DNA from: an uncultured Eubacteriales bacterium
Lineage (GTDB): Bacteria > Bacillota > Clostridia > Oscillospirales > Acutalibacteraceae
NCBI GenBank assembly: GCA_934729465.1
Contig: CAKVEP010000003.1
Coordinates: 95,223-159,222, forward strand
Length of the DNA stretch: 64,000 nucleotides
Direction: 5' to 3'
The notes under the pieces: generated by a model
What the model was told of the DNA's origin: nothing
What the model saw: the letters and a program-made list of their open reading frames with translations, nothing else
The model's database searches: none
Shown: positions 26,724-36,708 of the stretch, in pieces
Layout of the letters: every line of letters begins with the position of its first letter
Position numbering within the stretch: position 1 is the first letter of the stretch
Translations under genes and position numbers: made by a program

Positions 26724-28103
26724 ATGGCTGTAACAAAAATTTGGGCAATCAAAGACAGTCTGTCTCGTGTTGTTGATTATGCCGCTAATCCAAACAAAAC
26801 AATTTATTCTGATTTGAAAAATGCAATTCACTATTCCGAGAACGGATAAAAAACAATCAGTGAAGAAGCGTGCTTTGTCACAGGCGTAAATTGCAATACC
26901 GATACAGCCTATGAAGAAATGAAAAATGTTCAAGTTCATTTTGGTAAGACATCCGGCAATGTTGCCTACCACGCATATCAAAGTTTTAAGACAGGCGAAG
27001 TAACACCTGAACAATGCCATAGGCTTGGCGTTGAACTTGCAAAGCAAATGTGGGGCACAGATTATCAAGTGCTTGTAGCAACGCATTTTAATACAGGCAC
27101 TTATCACAATCATTTTGTAATCAACTCTGTCAATATGTGGAACGGCAAAAAATATAATTGCAATAAGAAAGCATATTATAAGTTCAGAGATTTATCCGAT
27201 TCACTGTGTGAGCGTGAGCACTTAACTGTAATAGCAAATCCACAAAATAAAATTTCAAGGACTTTGTATTATGCAGAGAAAAACGGTGAGCCTACAAAAT
27301 ACAATTTAATGCGAGAGGCAATAGATAAGGCATTAAGTATCAGCTGTTCACCAAAAGAATTTACCTATGTAATCAAAAAGCAAGGCTATATTGTTAATCT
27401 CAATCCCGGTTTGAAATATGCAACAATTCGTTCTGTTAATGATACCCGTAACACACGCCTTTATCGGTTAGGTGAGAAGTATGACAAAGAGCATATTTTT
27501 CAAACGCTTAAAGAAAATGATTTTTGGAAAACTGCTCCCGAATTTAACACATTCCAAAAATCAACAAAGCCGAAATATGTTGCTTCAAAGAAAGTTGAAT
27601 TTAAAGGTCACTTTGCAACAACAAGAAAAATAACCGGTCTGAAAGCATTGTATTTGCATTACTGCTATATGTTGGGCTATTTGCCAAAAGCAAAACAGCA
27701 TAAGCCTTTGTCACCCGAAATGAGGGCGGCTTGGAGAAAAATTAACAGGTATTCAAAGGAAATAAGGTTGATAGACTCTAAAGAATTGACTACAATTTTG
27801 GCTGTAAATGAATTTATTTCAGTAACAAAGGAACAAATTGCTTTTGTTGAAAACCAACGGCAGCATTGCTACAACAAAATGAGGCGTTGCAAAGAGCCAA
27901 GTGTTATGGCAGAGCTAAAATCAATGCGAGATGATTTTACAAAAACTTTGACTTTGTTGCGAAAAGAAGTTAAGGTAGCAACCAATATTTTGGAGGATAG
28001 CGATGAAATCAAACACAATATGAAAGCTGAAAAAGCAATGCAACAAAAACGCTTTATTACAAAGCAAAAGACAAGACATAGGTATGATGACCTATGCAGA
28101 TAA
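26724..28103 (+). pseudogene. Relaxase (MOBP/VirD2 type) interrupted by an in-frame TAA
   Basis: The product begins MAVTKIWAIKDSLSRVVDYA and NPNKT follows, the region that holds the presumed nucleophile Tyr. A TAA at 26847-26849 then stops translation after 41 codons. The same frame continues open for 418 codons with family sequence, including the metal-binding HUH region ATHFNTGTYHNHFVINSVN. Internal restart at about 26919 would give a protein without the catalytic Tyr. One base change explains the break, so it is recent decay or, less likely, a sequencing error. It explains why the element may no longer mobilise by itself. Confidence 0.82.
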
Positions 28104-28113
28104 GGAGAATTTT

Positions 28114-28503
28114 ATGAAAAAACATATTACCGATGAAAACACAGTCATTAGCTACACGCTTGTAGGTGATGTATATATTCCAAATCTCGTATCAACTGAT
28201 ACGAATTATAAAATCTGCTATTGGGGCAGAAAACATAAGGAATATATTAAACGATATAAACCGGTATTTTATACAACCCTGCTTACGCAGTGTAAACTCA
28301 ATTCATACTTGCACGATGTTGATGTCAGAGCAATAGAAATGTATGATACCCTAGTTAGGCAATTAGCCGAGCAAGAAAATATAACCGAATCTCTCAAGGC
28401 GACCGATATGCTCGCCTGGATTCGGGCTATGAACAATATCTCAAATAGAGCAAGGAAGATTGTGCATAATGAGTTTGTAATTGAGAATTACAATAATCTA
28501 TGA
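28114..28503 (+). CDS. TnpV family transposon-encoded protein
   Basis: 129 aa from ATG 28114 with AAGGAG at proper distance. The sequence matches the TnpV family (YWGRKHKEYIKRYKP near the middle, then Met/Arg-rich helices ending in IENYNNL), a small protein of unknown function common on Clostridia mobile elements. It lies 10 bp after the relaxase pseudogene, in the same transcription unit. Confidence 0.7.
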   Translation: MKKHITDENTVISYTLVGDVYIPNLVSTDTNYKICYWGRKHKEYIKRYKPVFYTTLLTQCKLNSYLHDVDVRAIEMYDTLVRQLAEQENITESLKATDMLAWIRAMNNISNRARKIVHNEFVIENYNNL

Positions 28504-28530
28504 TATAATAAGCGAAAAGGTTGTGATAAT

Positions 28531-29502
28531 ATGGAAAACAATATGTTGATATATCAAGATGAAAACGGAATTACAAAAGTTTCGGTTAGGCTTGATGAAG
28601 ATGATATTTGGCTTACGCAAAATCAGATTGCAGAACTTTATAATACAACTAAACAAAACATCAGCCTTCACATAAACAATATTTTCAATGACGGTGAATT
28701 AAGTCAAAATTCAACTGTCAAGAAATACTTGACAGTTCAAAATGAAGGAGGCAGAAAGGTTAATCGTAATCTTGATCACTATAATCTTGATATGATTATA
28801 GCACTCGGTTACAGAATACAATCACCTGTTGCCGTTCGTTTTCGTCAATGGGCAACGCAGCGTTTACACGAATATATCCAAAAAGGATTTGCACTTGATG
28901 ACGAAAGATTAAAACAAGGCGGGAATAGATATTTCAGGGAATTATTACAGCGAATTCGTGACATTCGTTCGTCGGAAAGAAACTTTTATCAGCAGGTTAC
29001 GGATATATATGCTACTTCAATCGATTATGATCCCCGTTCAAATTTGACAAAGGAATTTTTTGCGACTGTTCAAAATAAACTTCACTTCGCAGTGCACGAA
29101 CAAACAGCTGCTGAAGTTATTTATAACAGAGTTGATAACGAAAAACCTTTTGTCGGTATGACTAATTTTAAAGGTAATTATGTAACTCGTGATGATGTTA
29201 AAATAGCAAAAAATTATTTATCTGAAATCGAACTTCAAAGGCTCAATTTGCTTGTGTCACAATTCTTAGATTATGCCGAATTTCAGGCATTAGAGCAAAG
29301 AAGTATGACTATGCAGGATTGGTCAAATGAATTGGATAATCAAATCATTGCGAATCACAGAAGATTGCTTGAAGGCAAAGGCACAGTGTCGCACAAACAA
29401 GCTATCGAAAAAGCAGAAAAAGAATTTGAAGTTTATCGTGAAAGAGAAATGAAAACACTTGAAAGCGATTTCGATAAAGCAATTAAAAAACTAAAAGATT
29501 AA
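28531..29502 (+). CDS. RhuM family protein
   Basis: 323 aa. The N-terminal winged-helix-like part has DIWLTQNQIAELYNTTKQNI, then LDHYNLDMIIALGYRIQSPV and FRQWATQRLHEYIQKGF, the RhuM signature. The C-terminal region is helical and charged. RhuM was named in Salmonella as a virulence-associated protein, but homologues are frequent next to restriction and Fic genes on mobile elements and the molecular role is unknown. Here it precedes the type I R-M operon with about 200 bp between, so it is probably separately transcribed. Confidence 0.85.
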   Translation: MENNMLIYQDENGITKVSVRLDEDDIWLTQNQIAELYNTTKQNISLHINNIFNDGELSQNSTVKKYLTVQNEGGRKVNRNLDHYNLDMIIALGYRIQSPVAVRFRQWATQRLHEYIQKGFALDDERLKQGGNRYFRELLQRIRDIRSSERNFYQQVTDIYATSIDYDPRSNLTKEFFATVQNKLHFAVHEQTAAEVIYNRVDNEKPFVGMTNFKGNYVTRDDVKIAKNYLSEIELQRLNLLVSQFLDYAEFQALEQRSMTMQDWSNELDNQIIANHRRLLEGKGTVSHKQAIEKAEKEFEVYREREMKTLESDFDKAIKKLKD

Positions 29503-29507
29503 ATTTT

Positions 29508-29540
29508 AAGGGGCTGCCTCACAAAATCGAGGTGGTCCTT
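29508..29540 (+). terminator. Terminator-like hairpin behind the RhuM gene
   Basis: AAGGGGCTGCCTC pairs with GAGGTGGTCCTT using several G-U pairs, loop of 8. The following CCTTTATT is only weakly T-rich. The remaining ~170 bp to hsdM contain TATAAT-like boxes and the AGGAGG site of hsdM. Confidence 0.45.
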
Positions 29541-29709
29541 TATTCGTTTAATGTACTAATAATTGTACCGACTTCAAAATTATTTGTACTCATTATAAAA
29601 ATATGATATACTTATATTATGTTATAGTATAATTGGGTACATAAAAGAATTTATTATAATCTGCATATGTTATAATACTTAGTTATTATAGCTTTTTAGG
29701 AGGATAAAT

Positions 29710-31215
29710 ATGGCAAATGTAAATAACGCCAATATCGGCTTTGAAAAACAGATTTGGGACGCAGCGTGTGTCCTTTGGGGGCATATCCCCGCAGCAGAAT
29801 ACAGAAAGGTTATCGTAGGTTTGATTTTCCTGCGTTACATTTCAAGTGCTTTTGAGAAACGCTATCAACAGCTTGTTGATGAGGGCGACGGCTTTGAAGA
29901 TGATAAGGACGCATACGCAGAGGACAATATCTTCTTCGTACCGGAGGACGCTCGTTGGCGCAAGATTGCGTCAGCTGCCCATACACCTGAAATCGGAACT
30001 GTCATTGATGACGCAATGAGAGCCATAGAAAAGGAAAACACAACCCTTAAAAATGTGCTTCCTAAAAACTATGCCAGCCCTGATTTGGACAAGCGTGTTT
30101 TGGGTGACGTTGTTGACTTGTTCACTAATATGGATATGGGCGATACAGAGGAAAGCAAAGACCTTCTCGGAAGAACTTATGAGTATTGTATTCAGCAGTT
30201 TGCCGCATATGAAGGTGTTAAAGGTGGCGAGTTCTATACCCCGGCAAGTATTGTTAAAACAATCGTTGCTATCTTAAAGCCGTTCAAGAATTGTCGTGTA
30301 TATGACCCTTGTTGCGGTTCGGGCGGTATGTTTGTACAGAGTGCGAAGTTCATTCAGGCACACAGCGGCAAGCGTGGAGAAATCGCTGTTTACGGTCAGG
30401 AGTCCAATGCTGATACTTGGAAAATGGCTAAAATGAATATGGCTATTCGTGGCATTGACGCAGACTTCGGGGCATATCAAGCAGATACATTCTTCAATGA
30501 CTTACATAAAACACTGAAAGCAGATTTCATTATGGCTAATCCGCCTTTCAATCTTTCCAACTGGGGACAGGAAAAGCTCAAAGACGATGTTCGTTGGAAA
30601 TATGGGACACCGCCTGCTAGCAACGCCAACTATGCGTGGATTCAGCATATGATACACCATCTTGCACCGAATGGAAAAATCGGTCTTGTACTTGCTAACG
30701 GTGCGTTGTCCTCTCAGTCCAGCGGCGAGGGAGAAATCAGAAAGAATATCATTCAAGCCGACCTTGTAGAAGGAATTGTTGCTTTGCCTACGCAGCTCTT
30801 TTACAGCGTTACTATCCCCGTTACCCTTTGGTTCATTACAAAGAATAAAAAGCAAAAATGCAAGACTTTGTTTATCGACGCTCGCAAAATGGGTTATATG
30901 GTTGACCGTAAGCACAGAGATTTTACCGATGAGGATATTCAAAAGCTGGCAGATACATTTACGGCATTCCAAGAAGGTACGCTTGAAGATGTCAAAGGCT
31001 TCTGTGCGGTTGCCGACCTTCAGGAAATCGAAAAGCAGGACTTCATTCTGACACCGGGCAGATATGTGGGTATTGAAGAAGTCGAGGACGACGGCGAACC
31101 GTTTGAAGAAAAGATGACCCGTCTTACTTCTGAATTATCGGAGATGTTTGCAAAGTCTCACGAACTGGAGGACGAAATCCGTAAGAAACTGGGGGCGATT
31201 GGATATGAAATTTAA
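29710..31215 (+). CDS. hsdM: Type I restriction-modification methyltransferase subunit
   Basis: 501 aa, N6-adenine methyltransferase of a type I system. The N-terminal HsdM helical domain begins IWDAACVLWGHIPAAEYRKV. SAM-binding motif I is YDPCCGSGGMFVQSAKF and catalytic motif IV is NPPF in MANPPFNLSNWGQ. Length is normal and AGGAGG precedes the ATG. The coding sequence is visibly richer in G+C than its neighbours, which suggests a separate origin. Its stop overlaps the hsdS start. Confidence 0.95.
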   Translation: MANVNNANIGFEKQIWDAACVLWGHIPAAEYRKVIVGLIFLRYISSAFEKRYQQLVDEGDGFEDDKDAYAEDNIFFVPEDARWRKIASAAHTPEIGTVIDDAMRAIEKENTTLKNVLPKNYASPDLDKRVLGDVVDLFTNMDMGDTEESKDLLGRTYEYCIQQFAAYEGVKGGEFYTPASIVKTIVAILKPFKNCRVYDPCCGSGGMFVQSAKFIQAHSGKRGEIAVYGQESNADTWKMAKMNMAIRGIDADFGAYQADTFFNDLHKTLKADFIMANPPFNLSNWGQEKLKDDVRWKYGTPPASNANYAWIQHMIHHLAPNGKIGLVLANGALSSQSSGEGEIRKNIIQADLVEGIVALPTQLFYSVTIPVTLWFITKNKKQKCKTLFIDARKMGYMVDRKHRDFTDEDIQKLADTFTAFQEGTLEDVKGFCAVADLQEIEKQDFILTPGRYVGIEEVEDDGEPFEEKMTRLTSELSEMFAKSHELEDEIRKKLGAIGYEI

Positions 31216-32323
31216 TAGATACGCTCTTTCCGACTTGGCAACTATTAAATACGGAAAGAATCAAAAAAAGGTTCTTTCAGAAAGTGGAAACATTCCTATC
31301 TATGGTACTGGTGGACTGATGGGGTATGCGACAACCGCTCTTTATGATAAACCTTCTGTATTGATTGGAAGAAAAGGCACAATAGGAAAAGTTAAGTATG
31401 TAGAGCATCCGTTTTGGACAGTTGACACGCTTTTCTACACCATCGTAAATACTGATATTGTACTTCCTAAATATCTTTATTATGTTATGTCGCTTATTGA
31501 CTTAAATAACTATAATGAGGGGACAACAATTCCAAGCTTGAGAACTGAAACTCTTAATAGACTTGAATTTGATATTCCGTCATTGGTAGAGCAAGAAACA
31601 ATACTTTCTTGCCTTAATCCGATAGATGAAAAAATTGCACTTAATAATGCCATAAACAATAATTTAGAGCAGCAAGCAGAAGCAATTTTTCAATCAATCC
31701 TTAGCAACGCTATCACAACCGTTAATCTTGGCGAAATTGCAGATGTGAAAGGTGGTAAGCGATTACCTAAAGGTGTCAACCTTATAGATATACCCAATGC
31801 TCATCCATATATTAGAGTACGAGACTTAAATAATGCTCTGTTTGCATCTCTTACTCCTAATTACGCATATGTTGACAAAGAAACACAAAAAAGTATTTCC
31901 CGTTACATAGTTTCTACGGGAGATGTTCTGATTTCGATTGTTGGAACAATCGGTTTAACAGCTATTGTAGATTCAACTTTGGATAAGGCTAATCTGACCG
32001 AAAATTGCGTCAAAGTAACCAACTTAAAGCATATAACACCAGAATATCTATTGCTATACCTGCGATCTCAATTAGGAAGAGAAGCCATTGCTAAAGGTAC
32101 AGTGGGTGCTGTACAGCAGAAGTTACCTATTAAAAACATACAAGCTATTCCTATTCCGCTATTAAGTGAAAAGGATAAAAACGCTCTGTTTTGTACACTT
32201 GATTCCATTTTTGCAGGAATATCAAATAATGTTATTCAATCTGCCAAGCTCGCTTCTTTACGTGATACCCTGCTTCCAAGGTTGATGTCCGGCGAACTTG
32301 ATGTCTCTGACATTGACCTTTAA
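31205..32323 (+). CDS. hsdS: Type I restriction-modification specificity subunit
   Basis: 372 aa from ATG 31205, overlapping hsdM by 11 bp. It has two target-recognition halves: TRD1 about 1-150 (GNIPIYGTGGLMGYA) and TRD2 about 185-340 (YIRVRDLNNALF, STGDVLISIVGTIG). Each is followed by a conserved helix (LEQQAEAIFQSIL and LRDTLLPRLMSGEL). It dictates the bipartite target. It is more A+T-rich than hsdM, as usual for swapped TRDs. Confidence 0.93.
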   Translation: MKFNRYALSDLATIKYGKNQKKVLSESGNIPIYGTGGLMGYATTALYDKPSVLIGRKGTIGKVKYVEHPFWTVDTLFYTIVNTDIVLPKYLYYVMSLIDLNNYNEGTTIPSLRTETLNRLEFDIPSLVEQETILSCLNPIDEKIALNNAINNNLEQQAEAIFQSILSNAITTVNLGEIADVKGGKRLPKGVNLIDIPNAHPYIRVRDLNNALFASLTPNYAYVDKETQKSISRYIVSTGDVLISIVGTIGLTAIVDSTLDKANLTENCVKVTNLKHITPEYLLLYLRSQLGREAIAKGTVGAVQQKLPIKNIQAIPIPLLSEKDKNALFCTLDSIFAGISNNVIQSAKLASLRDTLLPRLMSGELDVSDIDL

Positions 32324-32360
32324 GCCGCTAAATTATTGTTTATCAAAAGGGGGATTTTTA

Positions 32361-32867
32361 ATGACAATCAGTGATATTAAAGAAAACAAAATTGCCCCTT
32401 TTGAAATCGAAGATATTAAACTGACAAGATTATTTAGCTTTTTCTTACACTCTGCACCAACAATTGATAGTATCTTGGCGTCAAGAATTGATGAAGATAG
32501 ATTGTTAAAAAATTGGAATGATTTTGTATCACAATTTGCAAACGGCAGAATATCACTATATTCGGATTCATATTCTTCCGAAAAACTCATACAACAGTTT
32601 GAAAAATACGGATTGAGCGATGAGTCAACAGTCAGTCGTAGATTAAAAGCCATAGTTTGCAAAAGAAAAAACAAAGCAAAAACAGAGTATCAATGTGTGT
32701 TACGCCATTTGAGAAATTCAATAGCTCATTGCAATCTCTATTTATCAAATGCAGGTAATAGAAAATACATATTGTTTGAAGATTATAATAAAAGCGGAAA
32801 TATTACAGCAAGGGTACTTCTATCTCAGGCTGATTTATCATTGCTTAAACGAGAAATTATGAAATAA
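32361..32867 (+). CDS. HEPN-domain protein embedded in the hsd operon
   Basis: 168 aa from ATG 32361 (AAGGGGG upstream). Helical, with the HEPN ribonuclease signature R-x4-H at Arg118-His123 in RHLRNSIAHCNLY. HEPN proteins are RNases or toxin/Abi modules, and members of this kind occur inside R-M operons. Here it lies between hsdS and hsdR, 13 bp before hsdR. I infer an RNase that adds a second line of defense when restriction fails, but an Abi-like or regulatory role is equally open. Confidence 0.65.
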   Translation: MTISDIKENKIAPFEIEDIKLTRLFSFFLHSAPTIDSILASRIDEDRLLKNWNDFVSQFANGRISLYSDSYSSEKLIQQFEKYGLSDESTVSRRLKAIVCKRKNKAKTEYQCVLRHLRNSIAHCNLYLSNAGNRKYILFEDYNKSGNITARVLLSQADLSLLKREIMK

Positions 32868-32880
32868 AGGAGAAACTAAA

Positions 32881-35800
32881 ATGCCGGGATTATATACCGA
32901 AGCCGATTATGAAAACTCTGTAATCGAGCTGTTTAGAAATGATTTGGGGTACGATTACGCATACGGTCCCGATATAGAAAGGGATTTTTACTGCCCGTTA
33001 TATGAGGAAGTTTTGATTGACTCTCTGTATCGTTTGAACAGAGGGTTGCCTGATGACGCAATTCAGGACGCCTTATTCAAGCTCAAAAATTTTGAAAATG
33101 GGGAGCTTGTGCAGAAAAACGCTGTCTTTATGGACTATCTGCAAAACGGTATTCCTGTTAGGTATTTTGTTGACGGTGAGGAACGCTCCTCTATCGTCTA
33201 TCTCGTTGACTACAAAAATCCCGACAATAACTCCTTTATCGTTGCTAATCAATGGACATTTATTGAAAACAGTAACAAACGCCCCGATGTAATTCTCTTT
33301 CTGAACGGCTTACCGGTAGTTTTAGTTGAGCTGAAATCTCCCTCCCGTGAAGAAACGGATGCTTCCGAAGCGTACAGGCAGCTCCGTAACTATATGCAGG
33401 AAATCCCGTCAATGTTTGTATATAACGCCATCTGTGTTATGAGCGACCAGTTGACCTCCAAAGCGGGTACGATCACCTCCGGTGAAGACCGCTTTATGGA
33501 GTGGAAAACAAAAGATGGCGACTATGAAAACACACAGTATGCCCAGTTTGATACTTTCTTTGAGGGTATGTTCCAAAAGGAAAGACTGCTGGATATTATT
33601 AAAAACTTTATCTGCTTTTCTAACGAGGGTATCAATACATTCAAAATTCTTGCCGGATACCACCAGTATTTTGCGGTTAGAAAGGCAATTGAATCTACGA
33701 AACACGCTACCGTTACCGACGGTAAAGGCGGTGTGTTTTGGCACACACAAGGAAGCGGAAAATCGCTTTCTATGGTTTTCTATGCTCATTTATTACAACA
33801 AGCATTAGACAGCCCGACTATTGTAGTAATTACCGACAGAAACGACCTTGACGACCAACTTTACGGCCAGTTTGCAAAGTGTAAAGATTTTTTGCGTCAA
33901 GAACCGGTACACGCAACTTGCAGAAAGCTAACAGAAACTTCGGGTAAAAATGATGTCGGATTAAAAGACTGGCTTGATGGCAGACAGGCAAACGGCATTA
34001 TCTTTACCACAATGCAGAAATTTGAGGAATCACACGAGCCGTTATCTGAACGCCACAATATTATCGTTATGGCTGATGAAGCACACAGAGGTCAATACGG
34101 ACTTACCGAAACTGTAGACGCTAAGACGGGTAAGGTCAAAATAGGAACTGCTCGCATTATTCGTAATTCACTTCCTAATGCTACATATATCGGATTTACA
34201 GGCACTCCTATTTCATCTAAAGACCGCAGTACCCGTGAAGTATTCGGTGATTATATCGACATTTACGATATGACACAAGCTGTTGAGGACGGAGCTACTC
34301 GCCCTGTTTACTATGAAAGCCGTGTTATCAAGCTCAATCTTGATGAAGCAACATTGAAGTTGATTGATAAAGAATATGATATTATGGCTTTAAATGCCGA
34401 TGAAGAAGTTGTTGAAAAGAGCAAACGAGAACTCGGTCAGTTGGAAGCTGTACTCGGCAATGACAATACTATAAATTCTCTTGTTTCGGATATTCTCGAC
34501 CATTATGAGAATAATCGTGAAAGTTTGCTCACCGGTAAGGCAATGATTGTTGCTTATTCTCGCCCTATCGCTATGAAGATTTACAAGCGTATCTTAGAAC
34601 TCCGCCCTGCTTGGACAGAAAAGGTTGCAGTAGTAATGACTTCCGGCAACAACGACCCGGAAGAATGGCGTGAAATAATCGGTAACAAACATCATAAGGA
34701 TGAACTTGCTAAGAAATTTAAGGACAACAACAGCCCGCTTAAAATTGCAATTGTTGTTGATATGTGGTTGACGGGATTTGATGTGCCGTCACTTGCAACG
34801 ATGTATGTTTACAAGCCGATGTCCGGGCACAATCTTATGCAGGCTATTGCCCGTGTAAACCGTGTGTTCCGTGATAAGGAAGGCGGTCTTGTTGTTGACT
34901 ATGTAGGAATTGCTACAGCTTTGAAGCAGGCAATGAATGACTATACCGCTCGTGATAAGAAAAATTATGGCGATACCAATGTCGCAAAGGTTGCATATCC
35001 TGAATTCCTTAAAAAATTAGATGTGTGCCGAGATAAATTCCATGGTTATGATTATTCGAAATTCACAATCGGAACAGACCTTGAAAGGTCAAAAACCATT
35101 AGTGGTGCTGTCAACTTTATTATGGGTAGAGAAAAAGTTGACGATAAAGACTCTTTCGTAAAAGAAGCACTTATGCTTCATCAGGCATTGTCTCTTTGTT
35201 CTTCGCTTGTTGATGAAGGTGACAGGCTTGAAGCAGCATTCTTTGATGCCGTTCGTGTGCTTGTTCTCAGGCTTACAAATACCGGTGTAGGCAAAAAAAT
35301 CTCATTACCGGAAATGAACGCAAGAATAAATGAACTTCTTAAACAAAGCATTAAAAGCGACGGAGTAATCAATCTTTTCTCAGATATTAAGGAAGAATTC
35401 TCTTTGTTTGATCCGAAATTTCTTGAAGAAGTTGCCAATATGAAAGAAAAGAACCTTGCTGTTGAGTTGTTAAAAAAACTTATTGCAGAACAGGTGTCCG
35501 TTTATCGTAGAACAAATATAGTTAAATCCGAGAAATTCAGCGAAATTATGCAGCGTTCTATCAACGCATATCTTAATGGTATGCTGACAAATGAAGAAGT
35601 AATTGAAGAAATGCTGAAGTTGGCAAAACAAATTGCATCGGCACAAAAAGAAGGAGACCAACTTGGTCTTACTGCTGATGAACTTGCTTTCTATGACGCT
35701 TTGACTAAGCCACAAGCAATTAAGGATTTTTACGAAAATGACGAGTTAATCGCAATTACAAAAGAACTTGCTGATACTCTCCGTAAGAATAAAACGATTG

Positions 35801-35955
35801 ATTGGCAAAAACGAGAGTCCGCAAGAGCAAAAATGCGTATGCTTATCAAAAAACTTTTGAAGAAACATAAATATCCGCCTGAAGGCATGGAAGACGCTGT
35901 GCAAACCGTTATGACACAGTGCGAACTTTGGACAGATAATGTAATGGAAGTATAA
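32881..35955 (+). CDS. hsdR: Type I restriction endonuclease/translocase subunit
   Basis: 1024 aa, complete. The N-terminal PD-(D/E)xK nuclease has Asp136 in RPDVILF and VELKSP (Glu150, Lys152). Superfamily 2 motor motifs are HTQGSGKS (Walker A, near 290) and DEAH at 399-402, followed by GFTGTPI and the C-terminal helicase half with QAIARVNRVF. The C-terminal helical domain contacts the methylase. It translocates DNA and cuts far from the target when the target is unmethylated. No defect seen, so the R-M set looks functional. Confidence 0.96.
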   Translation: MPGLYTEADYENSVIELFRNDLGYDYAYGPDIERDFYCPLYEEVLIDSLYRLNRGLPDDAIQDALFKLKNFENGELVQKNAVFMDYLQNGIPVRYFVDGEERSSIVYLVDYKNPDNNSFIVANQWTFIENSNKRPDVILFLNGLPVVLVELKSPSREETDASEAYRQLRNYMQEIPSMFVYNAICVMSDQLTSKAGTITSGEDRFMEWKTKDGDYENTQYAQFDTFFEGMFQKERLLDIIKNFICFSNEGINTFKILAGYHQYFAVRKAIESTKHATVTDGKGGVFWHTQGSGKSLSMVFYAHLLQQALDSPTIVVITDRNDLDDQLYGQFAKCKDFLRQEPVHATCRKLTETSGKNDVGLKDWLDGRQANGIIFTTMQKFEESHEPLSERHNIIVMADEAHRGQYGLTETVDAKTGKVKIGTARIIRNSLPNATYIGFTGTPISSKDRSTREVFGDYIDIYDMTQAVEDGATRPVYYESRVIKLNLDEATLKLIDKEYDIMALNADEEVVEKSKRELGQLEAVLGNDNTINSLVSDILDHYENNRESLLTGKAMIVAYSRPIAMKIYKRILELRPAWTEKVAVVMTSGNNDPEEWREIIGNKHHKDELAKKFKDNNSPLKIAIVVDMWLTGFDVPSLATMYVYKPMSGHNLMQAIARVNRVFRDKEGGLVVDYVGIATALKQAMNDYTARDKKNYGDTNVAKVAYPEFLKKLDVCRDKFHGYDYSKFTIGTDLERSKTISGAVNFIMGREKVDDKDSFVKEALMLHQALSLCSSLVDEGDRLEAAFFDAVRVLVLRLTNTGVGKKISLPEMNARINELLKQSIKSDGVINLFSDIKEEFSLFDPKFLEEVANMKEKNLAVELLKKLIAEQVSVYRRTNIVKSEKFSEIMQRSINAYLNGMLTNEEVIEEMLKLAKQIASAQKEGDQLGLTADELAFYDALTKPQAIKDFYENDELIAITKELADTLRKNKTIDWQKRESARAKMRMLIKKLLKKHKYPPEGMEDAVQTVMTQCELWTDNVMEV

Positions 35956-36074
35956 GTCGCCTGAAGTTGATGATGAATTATTGATAATATGTTAAAAACA
36001 ACTTTCTCAAATATTTGAAAAGCGGTCACATGGAGTTAGTGTTGACATTCAAGAGGATCAATTAAGGAAATATG

Positions 36075-36104
36075 TTTACAAATTATTGTATAATATATTA
36101 TAAT
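36075..36104 (+). promoter_or_regulatory. Promoter of the Thoeris genes
   Basis: TTTACA (36075-36080), 18 bp, TATAAT (36099-36104). The leader of about 100 nt to thsB is A+T-rich; the 250-bp region after hsdR holds no other gene. Confidence 0.6.
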
Positions 36105-36207
36105 TAATTTGCATAGCGAGTCATTATTATTAATTTATTCCTTTGGTAAAAAGTGTAAAACTGTTGTTTGGGTTAAAATATTTTTATTTTTGAAAGGGGA
36201 AAAGTAA

Positions 36208-36708
36208 ATGTCTTACAGAAACAAAGTATATGTGTCTATGGATGCAGACAATGATCTTAGATATTACTACTTAATGAAAGCCTGGAAACAAAACGACAAC
36301 ACATCTTTTAATTTTTATGATGCTCACGATTTAAACAATATTTATGATAAAAGTGAAGCATCAATTAAAGCAGGATTACAGGAAAGATTTAGGAATACTA
36401 AAGTTTTTGTTCTTTTAGTCGGAGATCATACTAAATACTTATACAAATATGTACGTTGGGAAATTGAGCAAGCCATAAAAAGAGAACTTCCTTGTATCGT
36501 TGTAAACCTCAATGGTAAAAGAAGTGCTGATGAATCTCTTTGTCCCGCATTGATGAAAGATAATCTTGCTATACATATTAGTTTTAATGCAAAGATACTT
36601 CAATATGCTTTAGAAAACTGGTCTGAGTCTGACGAAAAATATCGAAGAGAAGGAAAAATAGGGGCATATTATTATAAAGAGAGTGTATATGAAAAACTGG
36701 GGTTATAA
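36208..36708 (+). CDS. thsB: Thoeris ThsB, TIR-like domain sensor
   Basis: 166 aa. The whole protein is one TIR-like (DUF1863-type) flavodoxin fold. Strand KVYVSMDADND opens it, TKVFVLLVGDHT is the central strand and YVRWEIEQAIKRELPCIVVN contains the presumed catalytic Glu (W-E-I-E near 84-87). In Thoeris the TIR protein senses phage and converts NAD+ into a nucleotide signal. Its partner thsA begins 20 bp inside its 3' end. The single-domain size and the membrane-macro partner place it in type II. It could only be a stand-alone TIR if the neighbour were misread. Confidence 0.85.
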   Translation: MSYRNKVYVSMDADNDLRYYYLMKAWKQNDNTSFNFYDAHDLNNIYDKSEASIKAGLQERFRNTKVFVLLVGDHTKYLYKYVRWEIEQAIKRELPCIVVNLNGKRSADESLCPALMKDNLAIHISFNAKILQYALENWSESDEKYRREGKIGAYYYKESVYEKLGL

